64,000 nucleotides of DNA. Source: Burkholderiales bacterium. Lineage in GTDB: Bacteria > Pseudomonadota > Gammaproteobacteria > Burkholderiales > Casimicrobiaceae. The notes beneath the pieces are model-generated. The model did not search any database. It saw nothing but the letters and a program-made list of their open reading frames with translations, and was not told the origin of the DNA. The stretch is from contig JADZAQ010000074.1 in NCBI GenBank assembly GCA_020852555.1, forward strand, positions 1-64,000, given 5' to 3'. Shown here one piece after another: positions 44,301-53,623 of this stretch (its first letter is position 1; every line of letters starts with the position of its first letter). A program made the position numbers and the translations under genes.

Positions 44301-44536
44301 ATGTACATCATGCCCGGGACGCCGTAGATCGCGTTCTCGAGCGGCGTGGCGACGGTCTGCTCGACGACCTGCGCCGAGGCGCCGGGATACACGGCCTGCA
44401 CGGTGACGACGGGCGGCGCGATTTCCGGGTACTGCGCAACCGGCAGCACGCGCATCGCGGCGAGGCCCGCCAGCACGACGAAGATCGCGATGACCGCCGC
44501 GAAGATCGGGCGGTCGATGAAGAAGCGGGAGATCAT
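41342..44536 (-). CDS. RND multidrug efflux pump, HAE1 family (AcrB/MexB-like)
   Basis: A 1064-aa proton-driven inner-membrane exporter opening MISRFFIDRPIFAAVIAIFVV. It has the porter-domain pattern LPVAQYPEIAPPVV and VYPGASAQVVEQTVATPLE, the central proton-relay helix with VVDDAIVVLENVERLM, and the second half with QYERWSLPLAVLLALPFG. It works with the adaptor upstream and the OprM-like channel downstream, all tightly spaced. Substrates of such pumps are typically hydrophobic drugs, detergents or solvents; nothing here specifies them. Confidence 0.94.
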   Translation of the reverse strand: MISRFFIDRPIFAAVIAIFVVLAGLAAMRVLPVAQYPEIAPPVVTVQAVYPGASAQVVEQTVATPLENAIYGVPGMMYMSSNSASNGIVQIQVTFEIGTDVDIATVNVNNRVKQVEPRLPEEVRRQGVTVERGSSSFLQVVAFYSPDNTFDDLFISNYITLNVLDEIKRVPGTTNVQIFGAKDYAMRIWLKPDRLAQLKMTPADVIAAVNEQNAQFAAGKIGQAPAAKNQDLVFTVTTRGRMSDPKEFEQIIVRASPDGSTVRLADVARVELGSRDYEFNGRYNGKPATLIGIFLAPGANALAVAESSRAELARLAERFPAGLAYAVAFDTTRFVEVSIREVVKTLGEAMLLVFLVVYVFLQSWRAAIIPFAAVPVALIGTFAGILALGYSINTLTLFAMVLSIGIVVDDAIVVLENVERLMREEHLAPRDAAIKAMKEVTGPIIAIVLTLVAVFVPIAFLGGLTGELYRQFAVTIAMSVVISGFVALTLSPALCALILKPHVEPRGFFRWFNARFDSFRDRYTHGVAFLIRHGVVALTLFGLMVAAAVFMWRITPGSLVPDEDQGFFITAVILPDGATLERTQKVVDEVEAAIRGNPANRDVVSFTGFDFIGGGFRNNAATMFVSQVPWDERAVTVQQLVGELFAKTAHIKEGLVLAFNPPPIFGLGTTGGYELYIQNRGDGGAAKLDEVKNAFLARANADPQLGGAQTLWHAAVPQLFVDVDREKAKKLGVPISDIFNTLSATMGTYYVNDFNKYGRTWQVLMSSEPQFRKKPDDITGVYVRGASGEMVPLSSLVTVKYTSGPDSLDRFNNLPAVKIIGQAAPGFSSGQAIARVEEVAKEVLPSDFSYDWGGASYQEKQSGGASTFALGLAVIMVFLILAAQYERWSLPLAVLLALPFGTFGALVAVWARHLTSDVYFQIGLVTLLGLAAKNAILIVEFALYKHEEGLTASAAAVEGARLRFRPILMTSLAFIFGVLPLALSTGAGAGARHSVGTGVAGGMFAATFLAIFFVPVFFKIIFDRHVTEKRTSREIFDEVEHARLTAHRATSATPGHPPHGVAGG

Positions 44537-44554
44537 GGGTGGGTCCGCCGCGCG

Positions 44555-45796
44555 TCAGGACTTGGGACCGGCGGCTGCGCCCTTGGCGGGCGGCGAGGCG
44601 CCTGGGGCCGGGGCGGTGTTCGCCGGCGGCGCGCCACCCAGCACGATCGGTGCGCCGGGCCGCAGCTTCGACACGCCATCGACGATCACCACGTCGCCGG
44701 GCTGCAAGCCCTTCTCGACGATCCACAGGTTGACGCCGTTGGCCACGGCCCACGCGCCCAACTGCACGATGCGCACTTCCGCCACGTCCTTGCCGTCCTT
44801 GTCCTTGCCGGTGACGTAGACGAACTTCCCCTGCGGGCTGTCCATCACCGCGACCTGCGGGACCGCGAGCGCGTGGTTGCGGGTGGCGCCCATGAGCTTC
44901 ACGCGCACGAACTGGCCCGGCTTCAACGCCCGGTCGGCGTTGGGAACTTCGGCGCGGACCTCGAAGGTCCCGGTGGCGGGATTGACGCGCGTATCGGCGA
45001 AGTTGATCCGCCCCTTGCGTTCGAGGACCGATCCGTCGGAGAGCTCGACCGCGACGTCGAAGGCCCAGTTCTTGGGCATCGTGAGGCGGCCTTCCTTGAC
45101 CGCTCGCGCGAGCAGCAGCTCCTCGTTTTCGGCGATCGCGAACGGGATCCACATCGGATCCACCTGCGAGATCGTGGTGAGCAGCGTGTCGTTGGCGGTC
45201 ACGAGGCTGCCTTCCGACTTGGGAGCGCGGCTGGTGAGGCCGGCGATCGGCGCGCGCACGTCGGTGTAGCCCAGGTTGAGCTTCGCCTCGTCGAGGCGCG
45301 CCTGCGCCGCCCGGACCCCCGCCCTGGCGAGGTCCAGATTGGATTGCGCGTCGTCGGCCTCCTTCTGCCCGACGGCGCGCTTCTCGGCGAGTGGCTTCAA
45401 GCGCGCGAGCTCGCGGTCCGCCTGCGCCTGCTGCGCCTGCGCGCGCGCCACGTCGGCTTCGAGGGCGGCGACCTGCGCGGCGAGCGGCCGCGGATCGATG
45501 ACGAAGAGGGCCTGCCCGGCCCGCACCTGCGCGCCTTCCTGGAAGAGCTTCTTCTCGAGGATGCCGGTCACGCGGGCGCGGACCTCGACCTCCTTGGACC
45601 CCGTCGTCTGCCCGACGTATTCGTAGACGGCGGGGAGCGTCTGCGGCTCGACCTTGAGGGTGGTGACCTGCGCCGGCGGGAAGCCGTGGAAGCCAGGCGG
45701 CGGGGCCTGCCCGCAGGCGGCGAGGAATACGGCAACGGCGCTCGCGATGGTCGCCGAAACCGCGCGGGGCGCGCACGCGCGAAGGAAGACGGGCAT
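44555..45796 (-). CDS. RND periplasmic adaptor (MexA/AcrA-like membrane fusion protein)
   Basis: A 413-aa lipoprotein (lipobox FLAAC after a signal peptide starting MPVFLRACAPRAV). It has the order of this family: beta-barrel/lipoyl half (EVEVRARVTGILEKKLFQEG), a long coiled-coil hairpin, then the second lipoyl half and a membrane-proximal domain ending in a proline/alanine-rich tail. AGGAG lies 9 bases before ATG 45796; the track's 46168 start reads through the divergent NAT promoter. First gene of the efflux operon. Confidence 0.93.
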   Translation of the reverse strand: MPVFLRACAPRAVSATIASAVAVFLAACGQAPPPGFHGFPPAQVTTLKVEPQTLPAVYEYVGQTTGSKEVEVRARVTGILEKKLFQEGAQVRAGQALFVIDPRPLAAQVAALEADVARAQAQQAQADRELARLKPLAEKRAVGQKEADDAQSNLDLARAGVRAAQARLDEAKLNLGYTDVRAPIAGLTSRAPKSEGSLVTANDTLLTTISQVDPMWIPFAIAENEELLLARAVKEGRLTMPKNWAFDVAVELSDGSVLERKGRINFADTRVNPATGTFEVRAEVPNADRALKPGQFVRVKLMGATRNHALAVPQVAVMDSPQGKFVYVTGKDKDGKDVAEVRIVQLGAWAVANGVNLWIVEKGLQPGDVVIVDGVSKLRPGAPIVLGGAPPANTAPAPGASPPAKGAAAGPKS

Positions 45797-45949
45797 CGAA
45801 GGAGGCTCCTGGAAGGCGCTGCGGACCGGCGCCGGCTGACGCACGATGGCGTGGCCGAATCGCCGTGGTGGATCCGCGTATTGTGCCGCATGGCGGTCGC
45901 CGCCGGCGATTGCACTCGCAAGCGAACTCCCGGCGACCGGCCGCCTCGC

Positions 45950-45978
45950 TTCCACCACGCGACCATATTGACTACACT
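45950..45978 (+). promoter_or_regulatory. candidate promoter of the NAT gene
   Basis: TACACT (45973-45978) with a poor -35 TTCCAC 17 bases upstream. The -10 ends 8 bases before the GTG start, so the transcript would have almost no leader. It lies in the 190-base divergent gap with the efflux operon. Confidence 0.35.
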
Positions 45979-45986
45979 CGGCCGGA

Positions 45987-46796
45987 GTGAATGCGCTGTT
46001 CGAACTTGACGCGTATCGCGCGCGCATCGGCTGGCACGGGCGCGCCACCGCCGACCTCGCGACGCTCGCCACGGTGCTGCGCGCGCACATGCACGCGATC
46101 CCTTTCGAGAACATCGACGTGCTGCTGGGTCGCGGCATCGCGCTCGACCTTGCCACGCTCCAGGCCAAGCTGGTGCAGGCGAAGCGCGGCGGCTACTGCT
46201 TCGAGCACGCGCTGCTCTTCAAGGCGGCCCTCGAGCACCTCGGCTTCTCGCCGGTGCCGCATCTCGCGCGGGTCATCGCCCACGCGCCGCGGCACGTCGC
46301 CTCGCGTGCGCACATGTTCCTGACCGTCCCGTTGCGCGAAGGGCTGCACGTCGTCGATCCGGGCTTCGGCGGGCTTGCGGCGTGCGTGCCGGTACCGCTC
46401 GTCGATGGCCTGCGCACGAGCGACGGGGCGCAGACGCACTGGCTCACGCGCGAGGACCGGCACTGGGTGCTGCACGCCGAGGTCGACGGCCGCGCGCAGG
46501 ACTGCTGGATCAGCGCCTTCGAGCACGACAATCCAATCGACTTCGAGATGAGCAACCACTTCACCGCGACGTTCCCCGCTTCGGCGTTTCGCCAGCGGCT
46601 CATGCTGCAGGCGCTGACGCCGCGCGGGCGCGTCAGCGTGATGAACCGCGACGTGACGGTGCGCGAGGACGGGCGCAGCGAGCGCTACGAGCTCGCCGAC
46701 CGGCAGGAACTGCGCGCGCTGCTCGCGCGCGACTTCGGCTTCGACCTGCCAGAGGTCGAGCGGCTGCCGGTGCCGGGGGTGCCCGGCTGGACGTGA
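45987..46796 (+). CDS. nat: arylamine N-acetyltransferase
   Basis: A 269-aa cytoplasmic enzyme transferring acetyl from acetyl-CoA to arylamines, hydrazines or hydroxylamines. The catalytic triad is complete: Cys71 in RGGYCFEHA, His109 in RAHMFLTV, Asp124 in [22 protein letters not shown] near residue 36 is a further family mark. It starts at GTG 45987 without a well-placed SD. It is divergent from the RND efflux operon, an arrangement that would suit joint handling of aromatic amines, though shared regulation is only inferred. Confidence 0.93.
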   Translation: MNALFELDAYRARIGWHGRATADLATLATVLRAHMHAIPFENIDVLLGRGIALDLATLQAKLVQAKRGGYCFEHALLFKAALEHLGFSPVPHLARVIAHAPRHVASRAHMFLTVPLREGLHVVDPGFGGLAACVPVPLVDGLRTSDGAQTHWLTREDRHWVLHAEVDGRAQDCWISAFEHDNPIDFEMSNHFTATFPASAFRQRLMLQALTPRGRVSVMNRDVTVREDGRSERYELADRQELRALLARDFGFDLPEVERLPVPGVPGWT

Positions 46797-46870
46797 GCGG
46801 GCGGCCAGCCGGCGCGGCCGGAGGCGGCATAATGACGGGCTCGTTCCCACCGAATCACAAGGCAGCGAAC

Positions 46871-47725
46871 ATGGCAAAGATCCAGCACGTGGGCGTCATC
46901 GGCGCCGGCACCATGGGCAACGGCATCGCGCAGGCGTGCGCGGCGGCAGGCATCGACACGGTCATGGTCGACGTGTCGCCGGCGGCGGTGGACCGCGGCC
47001 TCGGGGCGATCTCCGCAAGCCTCGACCGGCTCGTCAAGAAAGAGAAACTGAGCGCCGGCGACAAGGCGACGATCGTGGCGCGGGTGCGCGGCACGGTGAG
47101 CTACGACGATCTCAAGCCTTGCGACCTCATCATCGAGGCGGCGACCGAGAATCTCGAGCTCAAGCTCAAGATCCTGCGGCAGGTGGGGTCGCTCGCGAAA
47201 GCGGACGCGCTCATCGCGTCGAACACGTCGTCGATCTCGATCACCACGCTCGCGGCGGTGATGCCACGGCCGGAAGCGTTTCTCGGCGTGCACTTCTTCA
47301 ATCCGGTCCCGCTGATGACGCTCGTCGAGCTGGTGCGCGGCTTGCAGACCGCCGATGCCGCCGTGGAGGCGGCCCGAGCCTTCGCGCAGCGCCTCGGCAA
47401 GACGCCGATCCTGGTCAAGAACAGCCCTGGGTTCGCCGTCAATCGCATCCTGTGCCCGATGCTCAACGAGGCGATCTTCGCGTTGCAGGAGGGGCTCACC
47501 TCGGCGCAGGCGATCGACGATGGCATGAAGCTGGGCTGCAGCCATCCGATCGGTCCGCTCGCGCTGTGCGACCTCATCGGTCTCGACGTGCTGCTCGCGG
47601 TGATGAACGTGTTCTACGCCGACTTCAACGATCCGAAGTACCGTCCGGCGCCGCTGCTCAAGGAAATGGTGGCGGCCGGCTGGCTCGGGCGGAAGACAGG
47701 GCGCGGCTTCTACACCTACGGCTGA
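46871..47725 (+). CDS. hbd: 3-hydroxybutyryl-CoA / 3-hydroxyacyl-CoA dehydrogenase
   Basis: A 284-aa NAD-dependent dehydrogenase oxidising (S)-3-hydroxyacyl-CoA. The Rossmann motif [10 protein letters not shown] starts at residue 11. The catalytic SNTSSI and [11 protein letters not shown] (active histidine) are in the middle, followed by [11 protein letters not shown] and the C-terminal dimer domain ending [12 protein letters not shown]. The short single-domain form is typical of Hbd/PaaH. ATG 46871 follows AAGG by 8 bases. It may serve butyrate, fatty acid or aromatic degradation; icmF and the acyl-CoA ligase operon nearby are consistent with acyl-CoA metabolism. Confidence 0.92.
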   Translation: MAKIQHVGVIGAGTMGNGIAQACAAAGIDTVMVDVSPAAVDRGLGAISASLDRLVKKEKLSAGDKATIVARVRGTVSYDDLKPCDLIIEAATENLELKLKILRQVGSLAKADALIASNTSSISITTLAAVMPRPEAFLGVHFFNPVPLMTLVELVRGLQTADAAVEAARAFAQRLGKTPILVKNSPGFAVNRILCPMLNEAIFALQEGLTSAQAIDDGMKLGCSHPIGPLALCDLIGLDVLLAVMNVFYADFNDPKYRPAPLLKEMVAAGWLGRKTGRGFYTYG

Positions 47726-48432
47726 AGCGGTTTCGGGCCGCTGCGCTCCGGCCCATCGGCGCCCTGGTACTGCCGCAATCCCGCGAGATCGCGCACGGTG
47801 ACCCCGCCGTAGTCGATGCGTACGAGCCCCGCCTGCTCGAGGCGCTGCAGCGCCTGATTGGCGCGCTGCCGGGAGAGCCCCGCCAGTTGCGCGATCTCCT
47901 CCTGCGAGATCGGCAGCGAGAGCCGCACGCCAGGATAGAGCACGGGGTTGAACATCGAGGCGAGGCAGTGCGCGAGCCGCGCCTCGGGCCCCAGCAGGCG
48001 GTCGTGCTCGACCATGCCGATGAACTGGCCGAGCCGCTCGTTCAACTGCGTGATGATGCAACGGTTGAACGCCATGCTGGTGTCGAGGAGCCACAGGAAC
48101 GTGGCCTTCGGCATGTAGGCGATGACGCTCTCGCGCAGCGCCACGATGTCGTAGCGCCGCGGTTCGTCCTTGAGGAGCGATCCCTCGCCGAACCAGCCCC
48201 CCGAGCCGACGCCCACGAAGCTCGTGGGCTTGCCGCCGGCGGAGACGTTGGTCATCTTCACGAGGCCCTCGACGACCCCCACCCAGGCCGCCGCCGGCTC
48301 CCCCTTGCGGCAGACGAGGGTGCCGCTCGCGCAGGTGCGCACGACGGTTTCGCCCTCGACGCGCGCGAGATCGGCCGGGGCGAGCGTGTTCGCCCAGGGT
48401 GCGGTGCGGAGCATGGCGGCAAACGTGTTCAT
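47716..48432 (-). CDS. Crp/Fnr-family transcriptional regulator
   Basis: A 238-aa regulator with an N-terminal cyclic-nucleotide-binding-like beta roll ([37 protein letters not shown]). A long dimer helix and a C-terminal helix-turn-helix ([22 protein letters not shown], about residues 176-197) follow. No Fe-S cysteine cluster of the FNR type is seen. It converges on hbd with a 10-base overlap and is divergent from the ligase-Liv operon across 240 bases. It is therefore a candidate regulator of that operon. Confidence 0.88.
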   Translation of the reverse strand: MNTFAAMLRTAPWANTLAPADLARVEGETVVRTCASGTLVCRKGEPAAAWVGVVEGLVKMTNVSAGGKPTSFVGVGSGGWFGEGSLLKDEPRRYDIVALRESVIAYMPKATFLWLLDTSMAFNRCIITQLNERLGQFIGMVEHDRLLGPEARLAHCLASMFNPVLYPGVRLSLPISQEEIAQLAGLSRQRANQALQRLEQAGLVRIDYGGVTVRDLAGLRQYQGADGPERSGPKPLQP

Positions 48433-48672
48433 GCGCAGGCGACAGGCCGGTGCCGGCGGCGAGATTGTCGGCGAGGCGACAGCTTCGGCCGCGCTGGCAC
48501 CCTACAGTGCGAGGAAACCCGGAGTGGCGATTCTAAGCTGCGGACCCTCGGTGACGGCCCTTGGGCGCCGCCGCTAGCCCGCCGCTGCGCCAACCAGCTA
48601 AGATGACGCCGACGGACCGCCCCGGCAAGAGGGCGCCGTCAACCCCGCCGTGACGCTTCCAGGAGGACGTCG

Positions 48673-50613
48673 ATGGAAGACGCGCAGGACACGTTTCCGC
48701 GCCTGCTCTTGCACCATGCCCGCGTGCGCCCGGAGCATCCGGCCACGCGCGAGAAGGATCTCGGGATCTGGCCGGCCTGGACCTGGCGGGAAGTTGCCGA
48801 CGAGGTGCGCGCGATCGCCTGCGGCCTCGCGGCGCACGGCTTCACGCGCGGCATGCACCTCGCCATCGTCGGCGACAACCGGCCGCGTCTGTACTGGGCG
48901 ATGGTCGCCGCGCAGGCGCTGGGCGGCGTGCCGGTGCCGATGTACCAGGACGCTCCGGCGGTCGATTTCGTCTACGTCCTGAACGACGCGGCGATCGCCT
49001 ACGCGATCGTCGAGGATCAGGAGCAGGTCGACAAGCTCCTCGAGTCGAAGCCGGACGTGCCCACGCTCGCGCACATCTTCTACGACGATCCGCGAGGCTT
49101 GCGGCATTACGAGGGCGTCACCGCCTACGACAAGCTCGTCGAAGACGGCCGCGCCTTCGATCGTGCGCATCCGGGCTGGTACGAGGCCGAGATCGCCAAG
49201 GGCCGCACCGACGACGTCTCGGTGATGCTCTACACCTCGGGGACCACCGGCCGCCCCAAGGGCGTGCGCGCGAGCCACGCGGCGTTCATCGCCGCGGCGA
49301 AGGGCGGCTGCGAGTTCGATCGGCTCGATGCCTCCGACAGCGTGCTGTCGTACCTGCCGATGGCGTGGGTGGGCGACCACCTCTTCTCGGTCGCGCAGTG
49401 GCTCGTCGCCGGCTTCACCATCAACTGCCCCGAGTCGGGCGACACGGTGATGACCGATCTGCGCGAGATCGGCCCCACCTACTACTTCGCGCCGCCACGC
49501 GTGTTCGAGAACCTGCTCACCCAGGTCACGATCCGTATGGAGGATGCGGGTACACCCAAGCGCTGGCTGTATCGTCATTTCATGGCGGTGGCCCGCCGCT
49601 GTGGGGCGGAGATCCTGGGTGGCAAGCCGGTGCCGGCGCTGGATCGCCTCCACTACGCGCTCGGCAATTGGCTCGTCTACGGCCCGCTGCGCAACGTGCT
49701 CGGCATGAGCCGGATCCGCGTGGCGTACACCGCCGGCGCGGCGATCGGTCCCGACCTCTTCCGTTTCTACCGCTCGATCGGCATCAACCTGAAGCAGCTC
49801 TACGGGCAGACCGAGACCTGCGCCTACGCCTGTCTGCAGCCCGACGACGACGTGAAGCTCGACGCGGTGGGGATTCCCGCGCCCGGCGTCGAATTGAAGA
49901 TCACCGCGGGCGGCGAGGTCCTGGTGCGCGGGCCGATGCTGCTCACCGAGTACTACAACCGGCCGGATGCCACCGCGGAGTCGATCGATGCCGAGGGTTT
50001 CTTCCATACGGGTGACGCCGGCTTCCTCGACGACTCCGGGCAGCTCAAGATCATCGACCGCGCCAAGGACGTGGGCAAGCTCGCGAGCGGCGCCATGTTC
50101 GCGCCCAATTACATCGAGAACAAGCTCAAGTTTTTCGCGCACATCAAGGAGGCGGTGGCGTTTGGTGACGGCCGCGATCGCGTGTGCGCCTTCGTGAACA
50201 TCGACATGGGCTCGGTCGGCAACTGGGCCGAGCGGCGCGGGCTCGCGTACTCCGGCTACACCGATCTCGCCGCCAAGCCCGAGGTCTACGCGCTGGTCCG
50301 CGAGTGCGTCGAGAAGACCAACGCCGAACTCGCCCACGAAGGCGAGCTCGCGCAGTCGCAGGTGCACCGCTTCCTGATCCTGCACAAGGAGCTCGATCCC
50401 GACGACGAGGAGCTCACGCGCACCCGCAAGGTCCGGCGCGGCTTCGTCGCCGAGAAGTACGCCGTGCTGGTCGACGCGCTGTACGCCGGTCGGGACGTGC
50501 AGCACATCGAGACACTGGTGCGCTTCGAGGACGGTCGCAGCCGGATGGTCGCGGCGGACATCGTCATCGTCGACGCGAAGACGTTCCCGGCCATCGCCGG
50601 CAAGGCAGCGTGA
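48673..50613 (+). CDS. AMP-dependent acyl-CoA ligase (long-chain fatty-acid-CoA ligase-like)
   Basis: A 646-aa adenylate-forming enzyme that should activate a carboxylic acid to its CoA ester. The P-loop YTSGTTGRPKG is near residue 186, YGQTET near 376, and the hinge/active region GFFHTGDAGFLDDSGQLKIIDR follows. A long insertion and C-terminus (DPDDEELTRTRKVRRGFVAEKY) are of the FadD15/long-chain type. AGGAGG is 6 bases before ATG 48673. It heads an operon with a complete branched-chain-amino-acid-type ABC importer, so it probably acts on the imported acid. Confidence 0.9.
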   Translation: MEDAQDTFPRLLLHHARVRPEHPATREKDLGIWPAWTWREVADEVRAIACGLAAHGFTRGMHLAIVGDNRPRLYWAMVAAQALGGVPVPMYQDAPAVDFVYVLNDAAIAYAIVEDQEQVDKLLESKPDVPTLAHIFYDDPRGLRHYEGVTAYDKLVEDGRAFDRAHPGWYEAEIAKGRTDDVSVMLYTSGTTGRPKGVRASHAAFIAAAKGGCEFDRLDASDSVLSYLPMAWVGDHLFSVAQWLVAGFTINCPESGDTVMTDLREIGPTYYFAPPRVFENLLTQVTIRMEDAGTPKRWLYRHFMAVARRCGAEILGGKPVPALDRLHYALGNWLVYGPLRNVLGMSRIRVAYTAGAAIGPDLFRFYRSIGINLKQLYGQTETCAYACLQPDDDVKLDAVGIPAPGVELKITAGGEVLVRGPMLLTEYYNRPDATAESIDAEGFFHTGDAGFLDDSGQLKIIDRAKDVGKLASGAMFAPNYIENKLKFFAHIKEAVAFGDGRDRVCAFVNIDMGSVGNWAERRGLAYSGYTDLAAKPEVYALVRECVEKTNAELAHEGELAQSQVHRFLILHKELDPDDEELTRTRKVRRGFVAEKYAVLVDALYAGRDVQHIETLVRFEDGRSRMVAADIVIVDAKTFPAIAGKAA

Positions 50614-50614
50614 C

Positions 50615-51406
50615 GTGACCGGTCCGGCACGCGGCGGCGGCGAGGTCATCCTCAGACTCGAGCGCATCTCGCTCGCGTTCGGCGGGGTGAAGGCGCTCAC
50701 CGACATCAGCTTCGACGTCCGCGAGCACGAGATCCGGGCGATCATCGGCCCCAACGGCGCCGGCAAGAGCTCGATGCTGAACGTCATCAACGGCGTGTAT
50801 CGGCCGCAGCAGGGCACGATCACCTTCCGCGGCCAGGTGCGCCGCGACATGAACTCGCACGAGGTCGCCAGGAACGGCATCGCGCGCACGTTCCAGAACA
50901 TCGCGCTGTTCCGCGGCATGAGCGTGCTCGACAACATCATGACCGGGCGCAACCTCAAGATGCAGGCGGGCATCCTCGAACAGGCGATCTGGTTCGGGCG
51001 CGCCCGGCGCGAGGAGCTCGCGAACCGGCTCAAGGTCGAGGAGGTGATCGACTTCCTCGAGATCCAGCACATCCGCAAGACGCCGGTGGGGCGGTTGCCC
51101 TACGGTCTGCAAAAGCGCGTCGAACTCGCGCGTGCGCTCGCCGCCGAGCCGACACTCCTCCTCCTCGACGAGCCGATGGCCGGCATGAACGTCGAGGAGA
51201 AGCAGGACATGTGCCGCTTCATCCTCGACGTCAACGAGCAGTACGGCACGACCATCGTGCTGATCGAGCACGACATGGGGGTGGTGATGGACATCTCCGA
51301 CCGCGTGGTCGTGCTCGACTACGGCAAGAAGATCGGCGACGGCACCCCCGACGAGGTGCGCGCGAGCAAGACGGTGATCGACGCCTATCTCGGGGTTGCG
51401 CATTGA
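50615..51406 (+). CDS. livG: Liv-type ABC transporter ATP-binding protein (LivG-like)
   Basis: 263 aa. Walker A GPNGAGKSS is near residue 45, the signature region LPYGLQKRVELARAL near 165, Walker B LLLLDEPMAGM and the switch IEHDMGVVMD. It is the LivG class by its longer insert region. GTG 50615 starts one base after the ligase stop. It powers uptake together with LivF. Confidence 0.9.
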   Translation: MTGPARGGGEVILRLERISLAFGGVKALTDISFDVREHEIRAIIGPNGAGKSSMLNVINGVYRPQQGTITFRGQVRRDMNSHEVARNGIARTFQNIALFRGMSVLDNIMTGRNLKMQAGILEQAIWFGRARREELANRLKVEEVIDFLEIQHIRKTPVGRLPYGLQKRVELARALAAEPTLLLLDEPMAGMNVEEKQDMCRFILDVNEQYGTTIVLIEHDMGVVMDISDRVVVLDYGKKIGDGTPDEVRASKTVIDAYLGVAH

Positions 51407-51420
51407 AGCGCGCTCACCAC

Positions 51421-51476
51421 GAGACGTCAGGGCGTCGCGCGGGGCGTGCCAGAGGTCCTCGGCGTCTCTTTGTGAA
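51421..51476 (-). repeat. degenerate inverted copy of the 60-bp hairpin repeat
   Basis: Between livG and livH. CTCGGCGTCTCTTTGTGAA at 51458-51476 is the exact reverse complement of the start of the repeat found at 57168-57186. The preceding bases (GAGACGTCAGGGCG...) can be aligned loosely to the rest of the element, so this looks like an eroded copy in opposite orientation. Confidence 0.6.
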
Positions 51477-51492
51477 GGCTTGCTGACCGGCC

Positions 51493-52386
51493 ATGTCATT
51501 CTTCCTCGAAGTCCTCATCGGCGGCCTGCTCTCGGGCGTCATGTACTCGCTCGTGGCGCTTGGCTTCGTGCTGATCTACAAGGCGTCGGGCGTACTCAAC
51601 TTCGCGCAAGGCGCGATGGTGTTCTTCGCCGCGCTCACCTACGTCGGATTGCTCGAGTTCGATCTGTCGCCCTGGCTCGCGATCCCGGCCACGCTGGTGG
51701 TGATGGTGATCCTCGGCCTCCTCACCGAGCGGATCGTGCTGCGCCCGCTCGTCAACCAGCCGCAGATCACGCTCTTCATGGCCACGATCGGGCTCGCCTT
51801 CTTCGTCGAGGGCCTGGCGCAGATGCTGTGGGGCGCCAACGTGCGCGCGCTCGACCTCGGCCTGCAGGACGAGCCGATCGGCTGGCTGTCCGACACCTGG
51901 AACATGAGCATCTCGAAGTTCGACCTCGCCGCCGCCGGTGTGGCGGCGCTGCTGGTGACCGGGCTCGCGCTCTTCTTCAGCCGCACCCGCATCGGCCGCG
52001 CGCTGCGCGCGGTCGCCGACGACCACCAGGCGGCGCTCGCGGTGGGCATCCCGCTGCAGCAGATCTGGGGGATCGTGTGGGGGGTGGCGGGGTTCCTGGC
52101 GCTCGTCGCCGGCCTTCTGTGGGGCGCGCGCAACGGCGTGCAATTCGCACTCACCTTCGTCGCGCTGAAGGCGCTGCCGGTGCTGATCCTGGGCGGCTTC
52201 GAGTCGATCCCCGGCGCGATCGTCGGCGGCCTCATCATCGGCGCCACCGAGAAGCTCGCCGAGGTCTACTTCGGACCCCTGGTCGGCGGCGGCATCGAAG
52301 GCTGGTTTCCGTACATGCTCGCCCTCGTCTTCCTGCTCGTGCGTCCGGAAGGCATCTTCGGCGAGAAGATCATTCGCCGCATCTGA
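51493..52386 (+). CDS. livH: Liv-type ABC transporter permease (LivH-like)
   Basis: A 297-aa inner-membrane permease with about eight hydrophobic segments. The family patterns are FLEVLIGGLLSGVMYSLVALG at the start, VLNFAQGAM, and the cytoplasmic loop GRALRAVADDHQAALAVGI that contacts the ATPase. It is separated from livG by 86 bases holding a degenerate hairpin repeat, which could modulate expression inside the operon. Confidence 0.92.
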   Translation: MSFFLEVLIGGLLSGVMYSLVALGFVLIYKASGVLNFAQGAMVFFAALTYVGLLEFDLSPWLAIPATLVVMVILGLLTERIVLRPLVNQPQITLFMATIGLAFFVEGLAQMLWGANVRALDLGLQDEPIGWLSDTWNMSISKFDLAAAGVAALLVTGLALFFSRTRIGRALRAVADDHQAALAVGIPLQQIWGIVWGVAGFLALVAGLLWGARNGVQFALTFVALKALPVLILGGFESIPGAIVGGLIIGATEKLAEVYFGPLVGGGIEGWFPYMLALVFLLVRPEGIFGEKIIRRI

Positions 52387-52422
52387 CGCCGTATCGCGAT
52401 CATCCTCCCAGGACCATCGACC

Positions 52423-53499
52423 ATGATCTATCGCGAAGCCGGCCAGTTCAAGACGTCCTACGAGAAGGACGCGGCGATCTTTCCGATTCGCCAGGATCGG
52501 ATCGGCATCGCGATCATCCTCGCGTTCGCGTTCCTCGTCGTGCCGCTCGTCGCCACCCCGTACATCTTCACCGCGATCCTGACGCCGTTCCTGATCCTGG
52601 CGCTCGCCGCGATCGGGCTCAACATCCTCACCGGCTACTGCGGACAGCTCTCGCTCGGCACCGCGGCCTTCATGGCGATCGGCGCGTTCGCGTCGTACAA
52701 CTTCATGCTGCGCGTGCCGGGGATGCCGATCCTCGTCGCCTTCGTGCTGAGCGGCTTGATCGCGGCGCTCGTCGGGATGGTGTTCGGGTTGCCGAGCCTG
52801 CGCATCCGCGGCTTCTATCTCGCGGTGACCACGCTCGCGGCACAGTTCTTCATCGTGTGGTGCCTGGCCAAGGTCGGCTGGTTCTCGAATTACAGCGCGT
52901 CGGGCGTGATCACCGCGCAGGAAGTCGAGATCCTGGGCTACGCGTTCACCACGGCGGAGTCGAGGTACATGCTGGTGCTCGTCATCGTCTCGCTGATGGC
53001 GCTCGCCGCGAAGAACATCGTGCGCAGCAACACCGGACGCTCGTGGATGGCGGTGCGCGACATGGACGTGGCGGCCGAGGTGATCGGCATTCGCCTGATG
53101 CCGGCCAAGCTCACCGCTTTTGCGATCAGCTCATTCTATTGCGGCGTCGCCGGCGCGCTCTACGCCTACCTGTATCTGGGTACCGTCGAGCCGGAGGCGT
53201 ACAACCTCGACCTGTCGTTCCGGATCCTGTTCATGATCATCATCGGCGGCGTGGGTTCGATCCTGGGCTCGTTCCTGGGCAGCGCCTTCATCACGCTGCT
53301 GCCGGTCTTCCTGAGTCTCGTCGTCGGGTTCCTGGAGACGACGGTGCACCTGCCGCTGTCGAAGGCGATCACCTCGAACCTCGAGCTCATGACCTTCGGC
53401 GCGCTCATCATCTTCTTCCTGATCGTCGAGCCGCACGGACTCGCCCGGCTGTGGCAGATCGCCAAGGAGAAACTCCGGCTGTGGCCATTTCCGTACTGA
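52423..53499 (+). CDS. livM: Liv-type ABC transporter permease (LivM-like)
   Basis: A 358-aa permease with an N-terminal extension of about 30 polar residues before the membrane segments. Typical LivM patterns are AAIGLNILTGYCGQLSLGTAAFMAIGA, LRIRGFYLAVTTLA and the ATPase-contact loop NTGRSWMAVRDMDVAAEVIGI. It pairs with LivH to form the channel. Confidence 0.92.
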   Translation: MIYREAGQFKTSYEKDAAIFPIRQDRIGIAIILAFAFLVVPLVATPYIFTAILTPFLILALAAIGLNILTGYCGQLSLGTAAFMAIGAFASYNFMLRVPGMPILVAFVLSGLIAALVGMVFGLPSLRIRGFYLAVTTLAAQFFIVWCLAKVGWFSNYSASGVITAQEVEILGYAFTTAESRYMLVLVIVSLMALAAKNIVRSNTGRSWMAVRDMDVAAEVIGIRLMPAKLTAFAISSFYCGVAGALYAYLYLGTVEPEAYNLDLSFRILFMIIIGGVGSILGSFLGSAFITLLPVFLSLVVGFLETTVHLPLSKAITSNLELMTFGALIIFFLIVEPHGLARLWQIAKEKLRLWPFPY

Positions 53500-53623
53500 C
53501 CGGAGCACCGGCGGGACGCAGGCCGGCGGCAGCGATTCACGAGCCACCGCAAGTGATCGAGAGGTACGGCTCGTCGTCACTATCCCATCTCCACCCAGGA
53601 GAGTCTTGCAAAGGAGGAGCACC

